Shown here in pieces: positions 58,863 through 64,000 of a DNA stretch of 64,000 nucleotides. The notes beneath the pieces were generated by a model. It was not told the DNA's origin and searched no databases. It saw only the letters and a list, made by a program, of their open reading frames with translations. The stretch's first letter is position 1. Each line of letters opens with the position of its first letter. Source of the stretch: Ferrimonas marina (GTDB taxonomy: Bacteria; Pseudomonadota; Gammaproteobacteria; Enterobacterales; Shewanellaceae); contig NZ_FQXG01000011.1 in NCBI RefSeq assembly GCF_900129905.1, positions 78,426 through 142,425 on the forward strand, written 5' to 3'. The translations under genes and the position numbers were made by a program.

Positions 58863-59651
58863 TTATCTAAGGATCAGCTCTTTTACTACCCGGCTGCCGA
58901 AGTAGGCCAGGGTCAGCAACAGGGCGCCGCCGATGCTGTAACCCACCGCGGTACGGATCCGCACCCCTCTGGTGTGGTGCTGCAGCAGCATGCCGGCGTA
59001 CACCACCCAGGCCACCATGGAGAGGATCGCCTTGTGGCCCTTGCCGTCGCCGAGGAAGTTCTCAAGGAACACCCAGCCGGTGAGCAGGCCGGCGCTGAGC
59101 AGGATGAATCCCACCCAGATAAAGTGGTAAAGCTGCTTTTCTACCGTCATCAGTGGTGGCAGCGCGGTGTTGATCATCAGTTGACGATCCTTTAGGCGAC
59201 GATCAATCCCCGCCAGCTGCAGGGCATAGAGGGCTGCCAGCAACATCACCGCGTAGCTCAGCAGGGCGAGCACCACGTGGATTAGCAGGGCGGGCTCCAG
59301 CTCGAAGTGGGTAATGTACTGGGGGGGCAGCAGCCACAAGCCGGCCACCGCCAGGATGGCGCAGGCAAACACCGCCGGGGCCACCACCAGCACCTTTAGG
59401 CGGGGCAGCATCAGGGTGATCGCCAGAGTAATCATCCAGACCAGCAGGGAAAGTGTGTTGGTAAGGCTAAAGTTCTGCCCGTTTTTCAGAAGCATGGCAT
59501 CAGCCAGCGCGATGCCATGGGCCACCACGGCAATGCCCGCGGCGATGGTGGCCTTGCGCCGATCCGGCCCTTCCGGGTGAAGTAGACGTGACGCCAGGAT
59601 GCCAAAGGCACCGACGTATCCCAGAATCGCCAAGACTGCGAATAACTCCAT
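58863..59651 (-). CDS. ypjD: YpjD, CcsA-like cytochrome-assembly-domain membrane protein
   Basis: 262 aa with eight TM helices. Contains the CcmC/CcsA-type domain (the WVVYAGMLLQHHTRG region with His-His). Neighbour of ffh and corB as in E. coli. Function in haem or quinone chemistry unproven. Confidence 0.88.
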   Translation of the reverse strand: MELFAVLAILGYVGAFGILASRLLHPEGPDRRKATIAAGIAVVAHGIALADAMLLKNGQNFSLTNTLSLLVWMITLAITLMLPRLKVLVVAPAVFACAILAVAGLWLLPPQYITHFELEPALLIHVVLALLSYAVMLLAALYALQLAGIDRRLKDRQLMINTALPPLMTVEKQLYHFIWVGFILLSAGLLTGWVFLENFLGDGKGHKAILSMVAWVVYAGMLLQHHTRGVRIRTAVGYSIGGALLLTLAYFGSRVVKELILR

Positions 59652-59858
59652 GTGATCCCTTATCCCATGACAAATATTGACGGAAACAGCACGCTGTCGA
59701 ACTGTTGCGATTAGCTTATCACGGGGTTAAGCCCTTCCGCATCGGGCCAATGTGTGTGAATGTGATCCAGCTAGCGTTGCCGTGATCCAGCCCACCTTCC
59801 TGTTGCCAATCGGGTAAGGCTTGGCACGATGTGGGCCGCTGCACTTCCGTCAATGGGC

Positions 59859-59867
59859 TGGTATAAT
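59859..59867 (+). promoter_or_regulatory. Extended -10 promoter of ffh
   Basis: TGGTATAAT: TATAAT at 59862-59867 with the TG extension, 36 bp before the ffh ATG. No good -35, as usual for extended -10 promoters. Confidence 0.65.
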
Positions 59868-59903
59868 GCCGGCTTTCCTCTTTCACGTGGTACGACACAG
59901 GCG

Positions 59904-61271
59904 ATGTTTCAAAATCTCTCCGAGCGTCTCAATCAGACCCTGAAGACCATCAGTGGTCGCGGTCGATTGACCGAAGACAATATCAAGGACACCCTGCGCG
60001 AAGTGCGCATGGCGCTGTTGGAGGCGGACGTCGCCCTGCCGGTGGTGCGCGAGTTCATCAAGAAGGTGCGCGAACGTGCGGTGGGCACCGAGGTCAGCAA
60101 GAGCCTGACTCCGGGCCAGGCCTTTGTGAAGATCGTCCGTACCGAGCTGGAAGCGGCGATGGGCGAGGCCAACGAGGCCCTCAACCTGGCGGCCCAGCCA
60201 CCGGCGGTGATCATGATGGCCGGTCTGCAGGGGGCGGGTAAAACCACCTCCGTGGGCAAGCTGGCCAAGCACCTGAAAGAGAAGCAGAAGAAATCTGTCA
60301 TGGTGGTCAGTGCCGACGTGTACCGTCCGGCGGCCATCAAGCAGCTGGAGACCCTGGCCGAGGACGTGGGTGCCACCTTCTTCCCCTCCACCATCGAGCA
60401 GAAGCCGGTGGACATCGCCAACGGCGCCATCGCCGAGGCGAAGAAGAAGTTCATTGACGTGGTGATCGTCGATACCGCCGGTCGACTGCACGTGGATGGC
60501 GAGATGATGAACGAGATCATCGCCCTGCACAGCGCCATCAACCCGGTGGAAACCCTGTTCACCGTGGACGCCATGACCGGTCAGGACGCGGCCAACACCG
60601 CCAAGGCGTTCAACGACGCGCTGCCGCTGACCGGTGTCATCCTGACCAAGGTGGACGGCGACGCCCGTGGCGGTGCCGCCCTCTCCATCCGTCACATCAC
60701 CGGCAAGCCGATCAAGTTCCTGGGTGTGGGTGAGAAGACCGACGCGCTGGAGCCGTTCCACCCGGATCGGGTGGCCTCCCGTATCCTCGGCATGGGCGAC
60801 ATGCTCTCGCTGATCGAGGAGGTGGAGTCCAAGGTCGACAAGGACAAGGCGCAGAAGCTGGCCACCAAGCTGAAGAAGGGCGAAGGCTTTGACCTCACCG
60901 ACTTCCGTGAACAGCTGCAGCAGATGAACAACATGGGCGGCATGATGGGGATGCTGGAGAAGCTGCCCGGTGTCGGCCAATTGCCGCCGGAAGCCCTGGC
61001 CCAGGTGCAGGACGACAAGATGACCAAGCGGATGGAGGCGATCATCAACTCCATGACGCCGAAGGAGCGTGCCCGCCCCGACATCATCAAGGGCAGCCGC
61101 AAGAAGCGCATCGCCGCCGGTGCCGGCACCACCATCCAGGAGGTGAACAAGCTGCTCAAACAGTTCACCCAGATGCAGAAGATGATGAAGAAGATGAAGG
61201 GCGGCGGGATGAAGAAGATGATGCGCAACATGGGCGGTATGATGCCGCCGGGGATGAAGTTCCCGCGCTGA
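59904..61271 (+). CDS. ffh: Signal recognition particle protein Ffh
   Basis: 455 aa (E. coli 453). N domain, GTPase G domain (GLQGAGKTTS, DTAGRLHVD and TKVDGDARGG) and a Met-rich C-terminal M domain (MQKMMKKMKGGGMKKMM). Binds signal sequences of inner membrane proteins with 4.5S RNA. ATG 59904 (MFQNLSERL) matches E. coli; the frame is open upstream to 59829. Confidence 0.97.
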   Translation: MFQNLSERLNQTLKTISGRGRLTEDNIKDTLREVRMALLEADVALPVVREFIKKVRERAVGTEVSKSLTPGQAFVKIVRTELEAAMGEANEALNLAAQPPAVIMMAGLQGAGKTTSVGKLAKHLKEKQKKSVMVVSADVYRPAAIKQLETLAEDVGATFFPSTIEQKPVDIANGAIAEAKKKFIDVVIVDTAGRLHVDGEMMNEIIALHSAINPVETLFTVDAMTGQDAANTAKAFNDALPLTGVILTKVDGDARGGAALSIRHITGKPIKFLGVGEKTDALEPFHPDRVASRILGMGDMLSLIEEVESKVDKDKAQKLATKLKKGEGFDLTDFREQLQQMNNMGGMMGMLEKLPGVGQLPPEALAQVQDDKMTKRMEAIINSMTPKERARPDIIKGSRKKRIAAGAGTTIQEVNKLLKQFTQMQKMMKKMKGGGMKKMMRNMGGMMPPGMKFPR

Positions 61272-61298
61272 GTCTGACTCGCTCTGACCATTGCAACC

Positions 61299-61323
61299 AA
61301 AGCCCGCCGTTTCGGCGGGCTTT
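61299..61323 (+). terminator. Terminator of ffh
   Basis: AAAGCCCGCCG-TTT-CGGCGGGCTTT, 27 bp after the stop codon. Confidence 0.85.
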
Positions 61324-61441
61324 GTGTCTCTGGCCTAAGCAATGCTCTGGCCTGCCCGCCGTAGCACGACAGATTGTCCCGCGGATCCCAGCTGGGGGGC
61401 TAGACTTACCTCCCGGGGTGGCCACTTTGTAGCCCCTGCGG

Positions 61442-61469
61442 TTGCAATGAGCGCGCTTTCAGGTAAAAT
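61442..61469 (+). promoter_or_regulatory. Sigma-70 promoter of the rpsP operon
   Basis: TTGCAA (61442-61447), 16-bp spacer, TAAAAT (61464-61469), giving a leader of about 65 nt before rpsP. Confidence 0.65.
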
Positions 61470-61487
61470 CGGCGGGCTTTCTACCTT

Positions 61488-61507
61488 GGGGCCTCGTTTG
61501 GGGCCCC
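61488..61507 (+). promoter_or_regulatory. Leader hairpin of the rpsP operon
   Basis: GGGGCC (61488-61493) pairs with GGCCCC (61502-61507), followed by TGTTTT. Looks like a weak attenuator or ribosomal-protein autoregulatory leader. Confidence 0.4.
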
Positions 61508-61542
61508 TGTTTTATTGAACACCATTAGAGGATGTACACCGT

Positions 61543-61794
61543 ATGGTAACCATTCGTTTGGCACGTGGCGGCGCTAAGAAGCGTCCGTTCTACTCTGTTG
61601 TAGTTGCGGACTCTCGTAGCAAGCGCGACGGTCGTTTCATTGAAAAAGTGGGTTTCTTCAACCCGATCGCAACTGGTCAAGCTGAAAAGCTGCGTCTGGA
61701 CCTGGACCGTGTTGAGCACTGGGTCAGCCAGGGCGCTGCGGTTTCTGACCGTGTTGCCAGCCTGATCAAGGACGCCCGCAAAGCGGCTGCCTAA
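61543..61794 (+). CDS. rpsP: 30S ribosomal protein S16
   Basis: 83 aa. [24 protein letters not shown] is the S16 signature. Codons are those of highly expressed genes. First of rpsP-rimM-trmD-rplS. AGAGGA site. Confidence 0.98.
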   Translation: MVTIRLARGGAKKRPFYSVVVADSRSKRDGRFIEKVGFFNPIATGQAEKLRLDLDRVEHWVSQGAAVSDRVASLIKDARKAAA

Positions 61795-61817
61795 GACAGG
61801 TTAGGTAGGGCAATTCG

Positions 61818-62348
61818 ATGACCAACATCCAGGAAAAGATCGTCGTTGGCCGGTTAGGTTCGGCGTACGGTATCCGCGGTTGGTTGAAGGTCAATGCCTT
61901 TACCGACGTTCCAGAAGGGATCTTTGATTACTCGCCGTTGTACCTGAAGGTTCAGGGTCAATGGCAGCAGGTAGCGGTGGCCAACTGGCGTCACCACGGC
62001 AAGAGCCTGATCTGCCGCCTCGAAGGGGTGGAGGATCGCAATCAAGCCGAGCAATACGTCAACTGCGACGTGGCTATCCTGCCGGAGCAACTCAACGATC
62101 TGCCGGAAGACGAGTTCTACTGGCGTGATCTTGTGGGCTGCAACGTGGTGAACACCAAGGGCTACGACATGGGGAAGGTGACCGGCTTGCTGGAAACCGG
62201 GTCCAATGACGTACTGGAAGTGGAAGCCAAGAGTAACGATGCCTTCGGCAAGCGGGAGCGATTGATTCCGTTTGTCACCGAGCAGTTCATCCTTGAGGTG
62301 GACCTGCCCGGAAAACAGATTAAAGTCGACTGGGATCCGAGTTTCTGA
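61818..62348 (+). CDS. rimM: 16S rRNA processing protein RimM
   Basis: 176 aa. Barrel domain ([22 protein letters not shown]) and PRC-barrel ([13 protein letters not shown]). Assists 30S head maturation with S19. Confidence 0.96.
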   Translation: MTNIQEKIVVGRLGSAYGIRGWLKVNAFTDVPEGIFDYSPLYLKVQGQWQQVAVANWRHHGKSLICRLEGVEDRNQAEQYVNCDVAILPEQLNDLPEDEFYWRDLVGCNVVNTKGYDMGKVTGLLETGSNDVLEVEAKSNDAFGKRERLIPFVTEQFILEVDLPGKQIKVDWDPSF

Positions 62349-62364
62349 CAGCGAGGACAGATCT

Positions 62365-63111
62365 ATGTGGCTAGGGGTTGTCACCCTTTTCCCTGAGATG
62401 TTCCGTGCCATCACAGACTTCGGGGTAACCGGTCGGGCCGTGAAAAACGGCTTGCTTCAGGTGCAGATGTGGAATCCTCGTGATTTCACCCATGATCGAC
62501 ACCGCACCGTGGACGATCGCCCTTACGGCGGCGGACCGGGCATGTTGATGATGGTGCAGCCATTGCGCGATGCCATCCGTGCTGCGAAAGCGGAAGCGGG
62601 TGAGGGGGCCAAGGTAATCTACCTGTCTCCGCAAGGTCGACCGCTGACCCAATCTGGGGTTGAGCAACTGGCCGGCTATGAGCGCATGGTGTTGGTGTGC
62701 GGTCGCTACGAAGGTATCGACGAGCGCATCATCGAAGCCGAAGTGGATGAGGAGTGGTCCGTTGGTGACTACGTTCTCAGTGGCGGTGAACTGCCGGCCA
62801 TGAACCTGATCGACGCGGTGGCCCGTTTGGTGCCCGGCGTATTGGGTAAAGCGGCCTCGGCAGAGCAGGACTCCTTCTCGGATGGCTTGCTGGACTGTCC
62901 CCACTATACCCGACCAGAGGTTCTGGAAGGGCAGGCGGTACCGGAAGTGTTGCTGAGCGGCAACCATGAACTGATTCGGAAGTGGCGACTCAAGCAGTCC
63001 CTAGGACGCACTTGGGCGCGGCGACCGGAACTACTAAATAACCTAGCTCTGACTGACGAGCAGGCAAACTTGCTTGCTGAATTTGTCACTGAGAAATCGG
63101 TGAAACGTTAG
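62365..63111 (+). CDS. trmD: tRNA (guanine37-N1)-methyltransferase TrmD
   Basis: 248 aa SPOUT knot methyltransferase. [28 protein letters not shown] and the knot [13 protein letters not shown] are diagnostic. ATG at 62365 has GAGGAC upstream. Makes m1G37 to prevent +1 frameshifts. Confidence 0.97.
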   Translation: MWLGVVTLFPEMFRAITDFGVTGRAVKNGLLQVQMWNPRDFTHDRHRTVDDRPYGGGPGMLMMVQPLRDAIRAAKAEAGEGAKVIYLSPQGRPLTQSGVEQLAGYERMVLVCGRYEGIDERIIEAEVDEEWSVGDYVLSGGELPAMNLIDAVARLVPGVLGKAASAEQDSFSDGLLDCPHYTRPEVLEGQAVPEVLLSGNHELIRKWRLKQSLGRTWARRPELLNNLALTDEQANLLAEFVTEKSVKR

Positions 63112-63142
63112 AGTTTTCAGTTAATTCTAGGATGAGAATATT

Positions 63143-63490
63143 ATGAGCAACATCATCAAGCAGCTTGAACAAGAGCAGATGAAGAGCGACGTACCGGTGT
63201 TCGGCCCGGGTGATACCGTCGTTGTTCAGGTTCGTGTTACCGAAGGTGACAAGACCCGTCTGCAGGCCTTCGAAGGCGTTGTAATCGCCAAGCGTAACCG
63301 CGGCCTGCACTCTGCGTTCACTGTTCGCAAGATCTCCAATGGTGAAGGCGTAGAGCGTGCGTTCCAGACTCACTCTCCGCTGGTAGAAAGCATCACTGTG
63401 AAGCGTCGCGGTCGCGTACGTCGTGCCAAACTGTACTACCTGCGCGAGCGCAGCGGTAAGTCTGCACGTATCCGTGAGCGTCTGAACTAA
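63143..63490 (+). CDS. rplS: 50S ribosomal protein L19
   Basis: 115 aa. [16 protein letters not shown] and the C-terminal [23 protein letters not shown] fix the identity. Last gene of the operon. Confidence 0.98.
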   Translation: MSNIIKQLEQEQMKSDVPVFGPGDTVVVQVRVTEGDKTRLQAFEGVVIAKRNRGLHSAFTVRKISNGEGVERAFQTHSPLVESITVKRRGRVRRAKLYYLRERSGKSARIRERLN

Positions 63491-63517
63491 GACCGATTCG
63501 GTTTTAGCACAGTCCTA

Positions 63518-63545
63518 CAAGCCCGCCTTTATGGCGGGCTTGTTT
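63518..63545 (+). terminator. Terminator of the rpsP-rplS operon
   Basis: CAAGCCCGCC-TTTAT-GGCGGGCTTG with following T residues, 27 bp after rplS. Confidence 0.9.
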
Positions 63546-63560
63546 GTTTTGGGCCTGCTT

Positions 63561-63722
63561 AGGTAAGAGTCGGTAAGAGCCTGCAAGAGCAGGCACTGGG
63601 ACGGGCTGCGCCCTGCTAGGCACTAGGGAAAAGCCTAGGAAGAGCCCAGGAAGAGCCCAGGAAGAGCCCAGGAAGAGCCCAGGAAGAGCCTAGCAAGAGC
63701 CCAGGAAGAGCCCAGGAAGAGC
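63561..63722. repeat. 11-bp tandem repeat array (AGGAAGAGCCC)
   Basis: Eight head-to-tail copies from 63637, the first four exact, then variants (AGGAAGAGCCT, AGCAAGAGCCC) and a truncated last copy. Decayed copies of the same period (GGTAAGAGTC-type, GCAAGAGC) start at about 63561. No open frame is supported. Confidence 0.9.
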
Positions 63723-63759
63723 GTTGACCGTGATGGACTGGCTCCTAAGCTAGCCTGCC

Positions 63760-63906
63760 TAGCCCCTAGCCCCTATCCCCTATCCCCTAGCCCCTATCCC
63801 CTAGCCCCTAGCCCCTAGCCCCTATCCCCTAGCCCCTAGCCCCTAGCCCCTATCCCCTAGCCCCTAGCCCCTAGCCCCTAGCCCCTAGCCCCTAGCCCCT
63901 AGCCCC
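63760..63906. repeat. 21-copy heptamer array TAGCCCC/TATCCCC
   Basis: 147 bp, exactly 21 uninterrupted 7-bp units: 16 TAGCCCC and 5 TATCCCC (units 3, 4, 6, 10, 14). The minus strand reads (GGGGCTA)n, four G per 7 nt, with strong G-quadruplex potential. No gene here; the array lies between the rplS terminator and the window end. Confidence 0.95.
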
Positions 63907-64000
63907 TGAAATCTTAGAAATTTCCTTTTTTGGGCCTTATGTGTCCTCGCTTGAGCCAAATCCCTGTTTACATAAGTTGTTCGCCTTGGCAAGCTGTGAG

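Noticed and set aside
63561..63906. CRISPR array
   Set aside because: The repeats are contiguous 11-bp and 7-bp units without unique spacers.

Overview
The window is about 64 kb of GC-rich gammaproteobacterial chromosome. Several gene blocks (sdhE-ygfX, nadB, rpoE-rseABC, lepA-lepB-rnc-era-recO-pdxJ-acpS, ffh with ypjD/corB, rpsP-rimM-trmD-rplS, mutH/rppH-ptsP-lgt-thyA, nhaA-nhaR) are in the order known from Alteromonadales and Enterobacterales. An S46 dipeptidyl-peptidase, a GlyGly-CTERM surface protein, a PilU ATPase and menB point to a marine, respiratory Shewanella/Ferrimonas-like bacterium. Ferrimonas is my best guess from family knowledge; no search was run.

Layout. 1-5.3 kb: a subtilisin-like protease (cut by the window edge) and a large exported GlyGly-CTERM protein. 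5.4-15.1 kb: housekeeping and small genes (rluA, a methyltransferase, a thioredoxin-fold lipoprotein-sized protein, an orphan ParA, a phosphatase, DMT and CDF transporters, rsuA, NRDE and YtoQ proteins, a lipase-like hydrolase). 15.3-17.5 kb: S46 peptidase. 17.56-24.4 kb: the accessory zone. It starts with a tRNA-Gly(CCC) whose 3' end is repeated exactly (41 bp) 1907 bp downstream, enclosing one lipoprotein gene and no integrase. It continues with a run of very small, mostly membrane or exported ORFans. These are separated by structured palindromes and by a recurrent GGACC-N4-GGTCC motif that lies just upstream of -10-like sequences.

24.5-35.7 kb: a lipoprotein, pilU, menB, nudG, dodecin, queG, an ECF sigma/anti-sigma/DUF4097 operon, a degenerate histidine-kinase-like protein, yfbR, oxyR and a membrane class III cyclase. 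35.8-45.5 kb: mutH, a 600-bp AT-rich gap dense in DnaA-box-like sites, rppH-ptsP, lgt-thyA, nhaA-x-nhaR and a Bcr-type exporter. 45.5-57 kb: the sdhE/ygfX/nadB and rpoE to acpS blocks, with a textbook sigma-E promoter before rpoE. 57-63.5 kb: corB, ypjD, ffh and the rpsP-rimM-trmD-rplS operon. The last 450 bp hold an 11-bp repeat array and a 21-copy TAGCCCC/TATCCCC heptamer array with strong G-quadruplex potential.

How it fits together: envelope homeostasis is a recurrent theme. There are two ECF-sigma/anti-sigma systems, signal peptidase I, Lgt, extracellular proteases and a GlyGly-CTERM protein. Translation and ribosome maturation form the second theme (rluA, rsuA, queG, lepA, era, rnc, ffh, rpsP operon). 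The most novel-looking material is the 17.6-24.4 kb zone, the DnaA-box cluster and the terminal heptamer array.
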